DNA from: Ensifer adhaerens
Lineage (GTDB): Bacteria > Pseudomonadota > Alphaproteobacteria > Rhizobiales > Rhizobiaceae
Assembly (NCBI RefSeq): GCF_000697965.2
Contig: NZ_CP015881.1
Location: forward strand, 1,537,501 to 1,601,500
Length of the DNA stretch: 64,000 nt
Direction: 5' to 3'
The first letter of the stretch is position 1. Each line of letters starts with the position of its first letter. A program made the translations under genes and the position numbers. Positions 46,327 to 55,270 of the stretch are shown here, piece by piece. The notes below the pieces were generated by a model. It saw only the letters and a program-made list of their open reading frames with translations, did not search any database and was not told the origin of the DNA.

Positions 46327-47454
46327 TCAATAGGGATCGATGGCGTCGCGCAGGCCGTCGCCAAGCGCATTGAAGGCGAAGACTGTGACAAGCACGAAGG
46401 CCACGGGCGACAGGATCCAGGGATAGGACCCGATGACGGAATAGGTGGAGGTATCCTGCAGCATCAGCCCCCAGGAAATGAGCGGCGGCTTGACCGCAAA
46501 GCCGAGGAACCCGAGGAAGGATTCAAGCAGCACCACCTGCGGGATCGACAGCGTGACGGCGACGATCACATGGCTCATCACGTTCGGCAGGATGTGCTGG
46601 AAGATGATGCGCCGGTCGCTGGCGCCGACGGCGATCGCCGCCCGCACATAGTCGATGCGGGCAAGCGCCAGCGTCTTACCGCGCACCTCGCGCGACATCT
46701 GCGCCCAGCCGAGCGCCGACATGACGATAATGACGAAGGCGAGGAAGACATTGGTCGGCGCCGTCACCGGGATCAGCGACGTCAGCGCCAGGTAGAGCGG
46801 CAATTGCGGGAAGGCGAGTACCAGTTCGACGAAGCGCTGAGTCCAGACGTCGAAGCGGCCGCCGAAATAGCCCGACGCCATGCCGACGGTCGTGCCGACG
46901 ATGGTGACGATCGAGACGACGATGAGGGCGATCATCAACGAGATGCGCGAGCCGACGAGAATGCGTGACAGCACGTCGCGGCCAAACTTGTCGGTACCGA
47001 GCAGATGCACCGGCGAGCCATCGACCGCGCCAAAGAAATGGCGCTCGGCCGGGACCAGGCCGAAGAGACTGTAGGGGGCGCCCTTGACGAAGAAGCCAAG
47101 GATCTGCGGATTGTCGTAGTCGGGACCGATGATCGGCTGAAAGGTGATCGGGTCGAGTTCCGTACCTTCGCTGAGCGGATAGCTGCGCGGCGAGAAAACG
47201 AGGTTGCCGTCCTTGTCGGTAAAGCTGATCGCCTGCGGCGGCGCAAAGGCGACGCCCGTGGCCTTCGGATCGACCGGCGACAGGAAGTCGGCAAAGACCG
47301 CCATGAAGAGCAACAGGCCAACGAGCACGAGGCCGAGCATGCCGGTCCAGGAGCGCTTCAGCCGGCGCCAGACGAGCGCAGGATAGCTTTCGTTGTGCTG
47401 CTCGTTCTTGGGTTCGACGACGAGCGGAAGGGTTGTTTGCATCTCGACGGTCAT
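46327..47454 (-). CDS. agpC: ABC transporter permease (OppC/DppC type)
   Basis: A 375-residue permease with a long N-terminal arm. One TM follows at about 30-50 (MLGLVLVGLLLFMAVFADFL), then a roughly 100-residue external loop, and a BPD_transp_1 core (LGTDKFGRDVLSRILVGSRI, the EAA-like region YVRAAIAVGASDRRIIFQHI). ATG 47454 overlaps the first permease's stop (ATGA); the much longer open frame upstream lies over that gene and is spurious. Confidence 0.9.
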   Translation of the reverse strand: MTVEMQTTLPLVVEPKNEQHNESYPALVWRRLKRSWTGMLGLVLVGLLLFMAVFADFLSPVDPKATGVAFAPPQAISFTDKDGNLVFSPRSYPLSEGTELDPITFQPIIGPDYDNPQILGFFVKGAPYSLFGLVPAERHFFGAVDGSPVHLLGTDKFGRDVLSRILVGSRISLMIALIVVSIVTIVGTTVGMASGYFGGRFDVWTQRFVELVLAFPQLPLYLALTSLIPVTAPTNVFLAFVIIVMSALGWAQMSREVRGKTLALARIDYVRAAIAVGASDRRIIFQHILPNVMSHVIVAVTLSIPQVVLLESFLGFLGFAVKPPLISWGLMLQDTSTYSVIGSYPWILSPVAFVLVTVFAFNALGDGLRDAIDPY

Positions 47455-48461
47455 GCTGGGGCTCCTCCGAGACGCACGCGCGGATCGAGTGCGGCCAACA
47501 GCATGTCGGCGATGATGTTGCCGAGGATAAGGGTCGCCGACAGAACCAGCATGAAGGTGGCGGTGACATAGACGTCGCCCACCCACATGGAGCCGACGAT
47601 GGCCGGTCCGACGGTCGGCAGCGCGAAGATGATCGCCGTCTCGATCTCGCCGGTCAGCATGTAGGGCAGCACAACGCCCTGGTACATGATCAGCGGATGC
47701 AGGGCATTCGGCACCGCATGGCGCATGACCACCGCGCCTTCGCTCAGGCCCTTCGCCCGGGCGGTTTCGACATATTGCGCGTTCAGCGTGTCGAGCAGAT
47801 TGCCGCGCATCACCCGCATATTGTAGGCGAGGCCGCCGAAAGTGGCGATCGCCACGACCGGCCAGACATGTTTGACGAGGTCGACGAATTTGTCCCAGGA
47901 CCAGGGCGCACCGCCATAACGGGCCGAGTGGAAGCTGTTGATTTCGCTCACACTGAAATGGAAGACGAGGATGTAGACGATGATCAGCGCCATCAGGAAG
48001 CGCGGCACCGTCATGCCGAGGAAGGCCACCGTCGAAAGCAGGCTGTCGATCCACGAATACTGCCGTGTCGCGGCGATGATACCGAAGGATATGCCGATGA
48101 TGGACGCCAGGATGTGGCAGACGAGCGCCAATGCCAGCGTGCGCGGCAGGCGTTCGCCGACGACATCGGCAACAGGCTTGTTGTAGTAGAGGCTGTGGCC
48201 GAAATCGCCGCGCGTCAGGATGCCGGTCATCCAGTTGACGTATTGAACCGGCAGCGGCTTATCGAGGCCATGCTCCTTGCGATAGGCCTGCGCCTGGGCT
48301 TCGGCTTCCTCATAGGATGCGCCACCCTGGTTGATCAGCTGCGAGCGGATGTAATCGCTGTAGTCTCCGGGCGGCGCCTGGATGATGGCGAAGGTCGCCA
48401 CGCTCAAGACAAGCAGCACCGGAATGGCAGAGGCGATGCGGACAAGCAGAAACCTGAACAT
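47451..48461 (-). CDS. agpB: ABC transporter permease (OppB/DppB type)
   Basis: A 336-residue permease beginning MFRFLLVRIASAIPVLLVLS, the usual OppB N-terminus. Later segments include GDFGHSLYYNKPVADVVGER and the EAA loop YVETARAKGLSEGAVVMRHA. It lies 69 bp after the binding-protein gene, separated by a strong hairpin, and overlaps the second permease gene. Confidence 0.9.
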   Translation of the reverse strand: MFRFLLVRIASAIPVLLVLSVATFAIIQAPPGDYSDYIRSQLINQGGASYEEAEAQAQAYRKEHGLDKPLPVQYVNWMTGILTRGDFGHSLYYNKPVADVVGERLPRTLALALVCHILASIIGISFGIIAATRQYSWIDSLLSTVAFLGMTVPRFLMALIIVYILVFHFSVSEINSFHSARYGGAPWSWDKFVDLVKHVWPVVAIATFGGLAYNMRVMRGNLLDTLNAQYVETARAKGLSEGAVVMRHAVPNALHPLIMYQGVVLPYMLTGEIETAIIFALPTVGPAIVGSMWVGDVYVTATFMLVLSATLILGNIIADMLLAALDPRVRLGGAPA

Positions 48462-48491
48462 GCCGTTTCCTTCTGTCGGTTAAGATGAGGC

Positions 48492-48524
48492 GCCGCCCCT
48501 CCGGCTTGAGGCCGGAGGGGCGGC
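48492..48524 (-). other. Strong hairpin between agpA and agpB
   Basis: Perfect 14-bp stem GCCGCCCCTCCGGC (48492-48505) / GCCGGAGGGGCGGC (48511-48524) with a 5-nt loop, starting 6 nt past the agpA stop. It lacks a U-run, so it probably trims downstream expression or stabilises the binding-protein mRNA rather than ending transcription. Confidence 0.65.
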
Positions 48525-48530
48525 CTTCGA

Positions 48531-50615
48531 TCAGTTGCTCAGGCTCTTCTCGCCGGGCTTGCCCGGGAGCTGCTCGGCGAAGAGCTCGAAGTCACCCTGC
48601 TTGTCGGCGGGGACAAAGAGACGCTCGCGCATGATCGTGTCCTCGGCCCAGTTGAACATGAAGATCGGCGCTCCTGTCGGCACGTTGGCGAAGCGCTTGT
48701 TGATGATCAACGCGCCCGGATATTCGGTAAGGCCGACTGTATCGAGGTTCGTCGTCGCGACCTTCTGGTACTGCTTCATCAAGTTCGCGCGCTCGGCATT
48801 GTCGTTGGTGGCGATGAACTTGTTGATGATGTCGACGAGTTCCTGTTCGAAGGGCATCAGGTCAAGCTGACCGCCTTCCGGTGCACGGTGGTGCCAGCTG
48901 GTGCGCGGACCGGCGGCCGCCAGCTGCGGCGTGTTCTGCACGACGGAGGCATATTCGGCGGCGTTGCGGTGAACCATCCAGTCGAACTTGCCGGCGTAAT
49001 TGGTCGCGTCCCGCTGCTTGCCGTCCAGCGAGTTCAGAACCACCCGGAGGCCGAGCTTTTCCATCTGGCCGATAAGGCCCTCGGCCAGGTTGCGGTCGGT
49101 CGCATAGCTGTTGTCGATCAGAAGCACGATCTCCACGTCCTTGCCGCCGGCCTTGCCGTCCGCGAAGTTGACGAAGCCGTTGCCGTCCGTGTCCTTCAGC
49201 CCCGCCTTTTCGAGCAGAGCCTTGGCGCCATCGAGGTCGAAGGGATAGTAGACGGTCGATTCCCGATCGTAGAAGCTGGTGCCGGAGGAAAGCCCGCCGG
49301 GATAGATCGCGGTGAAGGGCCCCTTTACGAGCGCCTCGCCGAGCTTCTTGCGGTCGACCGCCATGGTCACCGCCTTGCGGAAATCCTCGTTGCGGTTGAG
49401 TTCACGCACGGCCTGGGCGCGTTCGTCCGGCTCACCCCAGCCATTGGCCGAGAAGTTCATGTGCAGATTGTAGCCGATGAGGCGGGGGCCGAAGGCAAGC
49501 CGGGCGGGGGCCGTATCCTGGGCCGCGCGCTTCAGCGACTCCACGAAGTTTTCCGGCTGCTCGAGGTTCGAGAGATCGGCGGAACCGGCAATCGCCTGTA
49601 CGTCGCGGTCGGCCCAGGTCGAGAGCTTGTAGTGCAGCTCGTTGATGTAGGGCAGCTGGTTGCCGGCCTCATCGACCTTCCAATAGTACGGGTTCCGGCG
49701 CAGCACGATGATATCGTCGGGGCGATAGGCGACAGGGACCCAGGCACCCATGACCGGGATGTTCATGTACTCGGGCGGGAAGGCGTTCTTGTACTGGTCG
49801 TAGGTGGTACCGGCGTATTTCGGATGCTTGGCCTTGAGAATATGCGACGGGCCGGGGCAGAAGGTGCCATAGGCCATGGCATAGAGGTGCTGGCGCGGGA
49901 AGGCCTCCTTGAAGGTCCACTCGACCGTATACTGGTCGATCTTCTTCAGCGTCGTGCCAGCGCCGAAGGTCTCCGGCGTCGCGCCGTTCAGCGGCGTCAC
50001 GCTCGGGTCGAGCACGTTGTCTTCCCAGTAGAACATTACGTCGTCGGCATCGAAGAGGTCGCCATCCGACCACTTGGCGCCCTCGACCAGATGCATCGTC
50101 AGCTTGTGGCCGTCAGAAGACCAGTCCCAGCTCTTGGCAAGGTTCGGCAGAGGCTCGACGTCCTTCGCTTCCACCTGGAAGAGCGGCGCCGTACGCGTCA
50201 GGCATTCGGACATGCCGATATCGATGCCCCCCCACCCCTGGCTCTGGCCGGCTGAATAGTTCCAGCCCTCGGGACGACCGCCGATGACGTGGCGCAGCGT
50301 GTCGCCATAGACACCGACGCCATCAGGCATGTTGCCGGTCTTGAAGACCATCGGCTCCTTCGGCAGCCGTTCGGCGACCGGCGGCAGCTTGCCGGTCTTG
50401 ACGTATTTCTCGGTAACCCAGGCCGGTTCCTTGTATTCCGGCAGCGCCTTGAACTCGGCGATCGAGTCGCGCGGCACATAGGTGATCTTGCCCTCGGCCG
50501 GAAAGGCCGGCTGCTGGGGCACGACGGTCGGCTCGGAAGCGGTCGCCTCCAAGGCAAGGGTCGAGATGCCGACAAGCAGCAGGCTCGCCATTTTCATCAG
50601 TCTGTGGCTGGTCAT
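48531..50615 (-). CDS. agpA: Periplasmic alpha-galactoside-binding protein (SBP family 5)
   Basis: A 694-residue SBP_bac_5 protein, longer than usual for the family (about 500-550) but in line with AgpA-type proteins. The signal peptide is MASLLLVGISTLALEATA. The core shows SECLTRTAPLFQVEAKDVEP, LPNLAKSWDWSSDGHKLTMH and VAYRPDDIIVLRRNPYYWK. In Sinorhizobium AgpA binds melibiose and raffinose although the fold is of the peptide-binding class. ATG 50615 has GAGGGAGAA upstream. The flanking GH4 gene and divergent AraC gene match the agp locus. Confidence 0.87.
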   Translation of the reverse strand: MTSHRLMKMASLLLVGISTLALEATASEPTVVPQQPAFPAEGKITYVPRDSIAEFKALPEYKEPAWVTEKYVKTGKLPPVAERLPKEPMVFKTGNMPDGVGVYGDTLRHVIGGRPEGWNYSAGQSQGWGGIDIGMSECLTRTAPLFQVEAKDVEPLPNLAKSWDWSSDGHKLTMHLVEGAKWSDGDLFDADDVMFYWEDNVLDPSVTPLNGATPETFGAGTTLKKIDQYTVEWTFKEAFPRQHLYAMAYGTFCPGPSHILKAKHPKYAGTTYDQYKNAFPPEYMNIPVMGAWVPVAYRPDDIIVLRRNPYYWKVDEAGNQLPYINELHYKLSTWADRDVQAIAGSADLSNLEQPENFVESLKRAAQDTAPARLAFGPRLIGYNLHMNFSANGWGEPDERAQAVRELNRNEDFRKAVTMAVDRKKLGEALVKGPFTAIYPGGLSSGTSFYDRESTVYYPFDLDGAKALLEKAGLKDTDGNGFVNFADGKAGGKDVEIVLLIDNSYATDRNLAEGLIGQMEKLGLRVVLNSLDGKQRDATNYAGKFDWMVHRNAAEYASVVQNTPQLAAAGPRTSWHHRAPEGGQLDLMPFEQELVDIINKFIATNDNAERANLMKQYQKVATTNLDTVGLTEYPGALIINKRFANVPTGAPIFMFNWAEDTIMRERLFVPADKQGDFELFAEQLPGKPGEKSLSN

Positions 50616-50725
50616 TGGCTTAGATTCTCCCTCTTTGCCGCGCCGGGACGCGGCCTCCTCCTTGAAAAGTCTGCACTTCAGGCAGCGCTGCCCACGTCTC
50701 CTCACGGAAGCAGCGCTGCAATCGA

Positions 50726-52189
50726 TCAGCCGGCGGCGCGGACCTGACGCTCGGCGCGCAACTCGTCGAGCGAACGCACTTCACGCCGCGCAGCACCCTT
50801 CCATTCGCGCGTCTTGACGGTTGCGCGGCCAAGTCGCTCCTTCGCGCCGTCGATGGCATGGGCGTATTGCGGCAGCCACTGGCTTTGAGCGACCACCATC
50901 TCGTCGACCATCTGCCAAACCTCCTCCGGTGTGCAGATGGCGCCGACCAGCGGATCATGCAGCATCGCCAGCTTTAGAAGATCGAGATCGCCGGTCACGG
51001 CCGCATGGACCGACATGCGCTGGACGTTGATCGAGGAAAGGCAGGTGGCGGCACAGGCCTCGGGAAGGGTGAGGCCCGAGACCATGTTGATGCCGAAGCG
51101 ATCGACGAAGCCGGGGGATTCGATGATGGCGTCGGCAGGCAGGTTGGTGATCACGCCATCGTTCTTGACGTTGAAATGGCCGCGATAGACCCGGCCCGTT
51201 TCCAGGGCCTCGAGAATATGGCTCGCATGTTCGTTCGAGCGCTTCTGATGGTCGAGCGGCCGGCCGGCTGCTTCGAGGAACTGCGGAAACTCGGTTTCGA
51301 ACCAGTTGCGCGTCTCGGTCGAATGCCTGAGATAGCCGCCGGTCTCGCCGTGGATCCAGTCGGACATATCGATCCAGCGGGTAATTTCCTCCGGGCGCTT
51401 GCGATACCAGGGAAGATATTCGGAGAGATGGCCGTTGCTCTCGGTCGAATAGACGCCGAACCGCTTCAGCACGTCGATGCGGAGCTTCTCCTGCTTGGAG
51501 AACACCGGGTGCGCCTCGAAGGCCGCAACCAACTCGTCCTTGCCGATCCTGCGGCCCTTCAGCCTCACGTCGACGAACCAGGTCTGATGGTTGATACCCG
51601 AGCAGATGTAGTCGAGTTCGCCCTCGCCGGCTCCCAAGATTTCGGCGATCTGCTCGCCGCCGTGCTGAACACCGTGGCAGAGCCCGACCGTATCGACCTT
51701 GCCGTATTCGATCGCCGCCCAGGTGTTCATCGCCATCGGGTTGGCATAGTTCAGGAACTTGGCACCCGGTTCGGCGACCGCGCGGATATCCCGGCAGAAG
51801 TCGAGGATGACGGGGATGTTGCGCTGGCCGTAGAGGATGCCACCGGCGCAGATCGTATCGCCGACGCATTGGTCGACGCCATATTTAAGGGGGATGCGGA
51901 TGTCGTCGGCATAGGCTTCGAGCCCGCCGACACGGACGCAGCTGATGATGTAGCGGGCGCCTTCGAGCGCTTTCAGCCGGTCGGTGGTTGCCGTGACCTT
52001 CGTCGGCAGGCGGTTGACTTCGACAATCCGGTCGAGGATCGCCTTGATCATCTCCAGATTGCGGGCGCTGAGATCTGTCAGCGCAACCTCGATGTCGCGC
52101 AATTCCGGCACGGCGAGAATGTCGGTGAAGAGCTTCTTGGTGAAGCCTATGCTGCCGGCGCCGATGATGGCGATCTTGAATGTTGCCAT
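50726..52189 (-). CDS. GH4 alpha-galactosidase (MelA-like), first copy
   Basis: A 487-residue GH4 enzyme with the NAD-binding start FKIAIIGAGSIGFTKKLFTD, DTICAGGILYGQRN, and the Mn2+/catalytic ligands in VGLCHGVQHGGEQ (Cys) and SGINHQTWFVDVRL (His). GAGTGAGGGC precedes ATG 52189. It is the first gene of the operon, directly opposite the AraC activator, so it is probably the main cytoplasmic alpha-galactosidase for sugars imported by AgpABCD. Confidence 0.9.
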   Translation of the reverse strand: MATFKIAIIGAGSIGFTKKLFTDILAVPELRDIEVALTDLSARNLEMIKAILDRIVEVNRLPTKVTATTDRLKALEGARYIISCVRVGGLEAYADDIRIPLKYGVDQCVGDTICAGGILYGQRNIPVILDFCRDIRAVAEPGAKFLNYANPMAMNTWAAIEYGKVDTVGLCHGVQHGGEQIAEILGAGEGELDYICSGINHQTWFVDVRLKGRRIGKDELVAAFEAHPVFSKQEKLRIDVLKRFGVYSTESNGHLSEYLPWYRKRPEEITRWIDMSDWIHGETGGYLRHSTETRNWFETEFPQFLEAAGRPLDHQKRSNEHASHILEALETGRVYRGHFNVKNDGVITNLPADAIIESPGFVDRFGINMVSGLTLPEACAATCLSSINVQRMSVHAAVTGDLDLLKLAMLHDPLVGAICTPEEVWQMVDEMVVAQSQWLPQYAHAIDGAKERLGRATVKTREWKGAARREVRSLDELRAERQVRAAG

Positions 52190-52213
52190 GCCCTCACTCC
52201 TCATGAACTGCAT

Positions 52214-52377
52214 GCATCTCTGACAAAGGGTAAAATCAATTCACGGTTTTTCACCGTCTCTGCGCGCAACTTCGATGCATCCCCTCATTTCTTACGGGCC
52301 AAAAGCACCGCCTGTTGCGCTGTTGGTGGTCATTATGTGTATAATCGCCGACCCCGCCAGAGCGGTATTGTGCTTTC
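52214..52377. promoter_or_regulatory. Divergent alpha-galactoside control region
   Basis: This gap separates the GH4/agp operon from the AraC gene. A TATAAT (52340-52345) fits a -10 for the AraC gene, with TTGCGC (52315-52320) as a weak -35 at 19 bp. I saw no clean direct repeat that could be named as the activator's binding site. Confidence 0.45.
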
Positions 52378-53319
52378 ATGGGTAATTTTATGCTGCAAGA
52401 ATTGATCGACAACGGCCCGGTTATGCGAACCGTTTCACTGCCGCGGGGACGCCAGAGCCTGCACGCGATGCCGACCAGCACCGGCTATGAAATCCGCAAC
52501 AATGCGACCTATGACTGGGACGGCAGAAAACGCGGAAACACGCCCTTTACCGTGCTCCAGCATACGATCGCGGGTGCCGGAAACCTGCGATACGAAAACC
52601 GCAGCTATCGGGTGCGCGAGGGCGAGACGCTGCTCCTGCTCGTGCCGCACAATCATCGCTACTGGCTGGAAGACGGCGGGCGCTGGGAGTTCTTCTGGAT
52701 CTCGATGAACGGCGACGAGGCGCTGCGCATCCACCGCGCCCTGCTCGCCGTCACCGGTCCGGTATTGAAGCTGCAACCGGAAACGATCGAGCATCTGGCC
52801 GACTGCAGCCTGCGGCTGATCCGCGGCGGCGAGACGCCAGGCAGAGCCTCGGCGATTGCCTACGAGGCGGCGATGGCGCTCTACGACGACGTCTTCGGCT
52901 CGCACCCGGTGTTCAGCCATGAACACAGGACGATGCACCGGGTCGTCGACCACATCATGAACAACTTGCAGAACCCGCTTCCGGTGGAGGAACTGGCACG
53001 CGTGTCGGGCTTGAGCCGGGCGCATTTCTCGCGCGTCTTCGCCGCCAGCGAAGGCATGGCGCCGGCCGAATATGTGCTGCAGAAGCGACTGCAGCGTGCG
53101 GTAAAACTGCTGACGAAAACCGCAAGCCTTCCGGTCAAGGAAGTGGCCATTCTCTCGGGCTTCGAAGACCCCAACTATTTCGCCAAGGTGTTCCGCCGCT
53201 CCTTCGGTCTGAGCCCGACGGAATTCAGAACCACCGGCATGTATGCCAGCATCGCCGCCGGCTCGGTGGAGCAAGCGGTCGACACGGCGGAGGACGCAAC
53301 GGTGCTGCTGCCGGGTTGA
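52378..53319 (+). CDS. agpT: AraC-family regulator of alpha-galactoside genes
   Basis: A 313-residue AraC/XylS regulator. The N-terminal cupin sugar-sensing domain has YRVREGETLLLLVPHNHRYW and WEFFWISMNGDEALRI. The C-terminal pair of helix-turn-helices covers about 190-290 (NPLPVEELARVSGLSRAHFS, VKEVAILSGFEDPNYFAKVF). AgpT in Sinorhizobium activates the agp genes in response to alpha-galactosides, and the divergent position supports the same role. ATG 52390 is an alternative start. Confidence 0.85.
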   Translation: MGNFMLQELIDNGPVMRTVSLPRGRQSLHAMPTSTGYEIRNNATYDWDGRKRGNTPFTVLQHTIAGAGNLRYENRSYRVREGETLLLLVPHNHRYWLEDGGRWEFFWISMNGDEALRIHRALLAVTGPVLKLQPETIEHLADCSLRLIRGGETPGRASAIAYEAAMALYDDVFGSHPVFSHEHRTMHRVVDHIMNNLQNPLPVEELARVSGLSRAHFSRVFAASEGMAPAEYVLQKRLQRAVKLLTKTASLPVKEVAILSGFEDPNYFAKVFRRSFGLSPTEFRTTGMYASIAAGSVEQAVDTAEDATVLLPG

Positions 53320-53331
53320 AGACGCGAACGA

Positions 53332-53859
53332 TCAGCCGGCGAGTTGCTGCCGAAAGGCCGGCACCCTCGGGAAAACCATGCCGAGGTCTGCATGCATGGC
53401 CCGCGCGATCACACGGAAGTCACGCTCGCTGATGGCAAGATGACCAAGACGAAGCTTCTGGTCCCAGTTACGGTTGCCTTCGGCAAATTCAAGGCTGTCG
53501 AGCCACGGCCGAACCGGCGCCTCCATGCTGTCGGCCCAGTCGATGTCGCCGCGATGCGGGGCGACACCGCCCATGGCAAAGAAGTAGGGCGGGCGCTCCT
53601 TGACGACACCGATGGCGGCAAAACATGCAAGCCCCGCCCTGCCGTTAAAGGCGGCGTTGGGCGCATAACCGATGAAGCCATCACCCGCCTTCATGCGCGT
53701 CATCGCCTGGACATTGCCGTAGCCGTAGCCAAAGCGAGAGAAGCCGTCTTCGGCGGCATGCTGCAGGTCATCGCCGGAAACAGCGCCGATCCAGAAATTG
53801 CGCTCGCCCGACCTGTTTGCTGCACCCATCTGAAACATATCCTGCGCCGACATCTGCAA
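53332..53859 (-). CDS. EVE-domain (PUA-like) protein
   Basis: A 175-residue protein with the UPF0310/EVE pattern: NFWIGAVSGDDLQHAAEDGF, then MTRMKAGDGFIGYAP, ACFAAIGVVKE and LEFAEGNRNWDQKLRLGHLA. EVE domains bind modified bases in nucleic acids and often accompany restriction systems. Here no nuclease or methylase is adjacent. ATG 53859 or 53853 could be the start. It is tail-to-tail with the AraC gene. Confidence 0.75.
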   Translation of the reverse strand: MQMSAQDMFQMGAANRSGERNFWIGAVSGDDLQHAAEDGFSRFGYGYGNVQAMTRMKAGDGFIGYAPNAAFNGRAGLACFAAIGVVKERPPYFFAMGGVAPHRGDIDWADSMEAPVRPWLDSLEFAEGNRNWDQKLRLGHLAISERDFRVIARAMHADLGMVFPRVPAFRQQLAG

Positions 53860-53955
53860 TCCCTCGATCTCTTATCCTGGGACCACTTTACGCGCGACCC
53901 CTGCCAGATTCTGTCAGCATCGTTTTGACGGCCCGGCATACCGTCGAGCCGCGTC

Positions 53956-54675
53956 TCAGCCGTCTTCGGAGGGCGCTTCCCATTGGCCGAAAAGCGTCAC
54001 GCCTACGGCTCCCGCAAGCGCCACCGACGCGTGGTTGTCGAGTTGGCAGCGATATTGCGGTTGGTAGCCCTTTTCGAGGGCGGCCCTGCTGATTGCGCGC
54101 ACGACCTTTCGGGCGTGGCCCTTACCCCTATCGGACACAAGCGTCAGCACACCGAGATCGGCGATCTGCCGCTCCTGCAAGGGATACATGCTCGCGGCAC
54201 AGACCAGCCTGTCACCATCGAAGGCTCCGTAGACCAACCAGTGATCCAGTTCGACATAGGCTGCATCGAGATCCTCTTCCGAGGCGGAGCCCTGGAACCG
54301 GGCGAACGCGGCCGCATCCTTCGCCGTGAGCGCGCGCACATGGGCGCCTGAATTCTCCCGCAACAGCACAGCCTTATCCGCTTCGGTGAAGTAGAAGAGG
54401 TTGTCAGCACCGTTCAGGACGATGCCGGCATCGCGCAGCCCTTGGCGAAGGGTCGCTTCGGTGAGCACCTGACCCGCCGCTGACGACAGCGCGGCGCCGA
54501 GCGCCGGGGACAGGGCCACGATCACGCCGTTTTCAGCAGTGTGCAGCACCATGGCCGGGCTGTCCTCGTCGAGGTCGGGATTGACCACGACGGTAAACCG
54601 ATCCGCGCTTGCGCGAACATCGCCCGCAAAGGACGCGTTCCAGAAATCGGTAATCTCAGGGGAAAACGGCGGCAT
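53956..54675 (-). CDS. GNAT-family acetyltransferase
   Basis: A 239-residue protein. The C-terminal half is a GNAT domain: ADLGVLTLVSDRGKGHARKV contains the acetyl-CoA loop (R/Q-x-x-G-x-G/A variant DRGKGHA), and YRCQLDNHASVALAGAVGVT is the usual motif B. The first 100 residues are an unassigned domain, as in GNAT proteins with an N-terminal FR47-like or pseudo-GNAT half. It is not obviously linked to the neighbours. Confidence 0.8.
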   Translation of the reverse strand: MPPFSPEITDFWNASFAGDVRASADRFTVVVNPDLDEDSPAMVLHTAENGVIVALSPALGAALSSAAGQVLTEATLRQGLRDAGIVLNGADNLFYFTEADKAVLLRENSGAHVRALTAKDAAAFARFQGSASEEDLDAAYVELDHWLVYGAFDGDRLVCAASMYPLQERQIADLGVLTLVSDRGKGHARKVVRAISRAALEKGYQPQYRCQLDNHASVALAGAVGVTLFGQWEAPSEDG

Positions 54676-54800
54676 GGCACTCAGTCTCTTGAACGAACAC
54701 CGCGCCTGTCGGCGGCAAGCGGCGCGATTAATGGAGTAGTCGATTAATCAAATCGCAGTGCCAGCGATGTGTGGGACGACAATGGCGCAATGAAGGCGCC

Positions 54801-54836
54801 AAAAAGCAAAAGCGCCCGCAGGAGATGCAGGCGCTT
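54801..54836 (-). terminator. Intrinsic terminator of the DUF1127 gene
   Basis: Stem AAGCGCC (54810-54816) / GGCGCTT (54830-54836); on the minus strand it is followed by TTGCTTTTT. It lies 28 bp past the small gene's stop. Confidence 0.75.
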
Positions 54837-54863
54837 GGCAATTATTCAGTCTTTAAGATCGCC

Positions 54864-55010
54864 TTAGCGGGCGAAGGCCGTACGTGCGACGCGGTCGATG
54901 TCGGCGCGTTCGATGCCGAGGTCGCGAAGTTCGCGGTTCGACATGCGGCCCAGTTCGGTGACCGTCTGACGGTACTTGCGCCAGTTGTTGATGGAGCGTG
55001 CGATGTTCAT
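54864..55010 (-). CDS. DUF1127 small protein
   Basis: A 48-residue gene: MNIARSINNWRKYRQTVTEL followed by GRMSNRELRDLGIERADI. It shows the DUF1127 pattern (W-R-x-Y...L...M-S-x-x-E-L-x-D-[LI]-G-[IL]). AAGGGGGAT lies before ATG 55010 and an intrinsic terminator follows, so this is a complete monocistronic unit. A longer open frame here (54853-55083) is a shadow. DUF1127 proteins in rhizobia/agrobacteria affect RNA turnover and phosphate or stress responses; the role of this copy is unknown. Confidence 0.88.
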   Translation of the reverse strand: MNIARSINNWRKYRQTVTELGRMSNRELRDLGIERADIDRVARTAFAR

Positions 55011-55248
55011 TTGATCCCCCTTTCAATGGGCTTTCGAAGCCTGGCTGCCAGTCCGTGGCGCCTCGTTTCGCTTCGATGAACACCTTATAGCTCAGGCTTT
55101 CCGTAAGTTGCAGCGCTCAAAACTCAGCGCTCCCATGTGGGAAACGCATGGGTCGCCACAACAACCTGTGCACGCAGATGCGGATAACAGCTTCGCGCAA
55201 TGACGGCAGCGGAAACTGTTGATCCCGGCGACAGAGACAAGTATTTCT

Positions 55249-55260
55249 TTTGTCGACAAA
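55249..55260. promoter_or_regulatory. GntR operator before hypR
   Basis: TTTGTCGACAAA, a perfect palindrome with the GntR-type GT-N2-AC core. It ends 10 nt before the regulator's ATG, overlapping its ribosome-binding region, so autorepression is likely. The inner 10 bp are identical to the site before hypD. Confidence 0.75.
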
Positions 55261-55270
55261 GGAATCTGAC

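Noticed and set aside
53344..53928. 194-codon + strand frame over the EVE gene
   Set aside because: No motifs; the minus strand encodes a recognisable EVE-domain protein.
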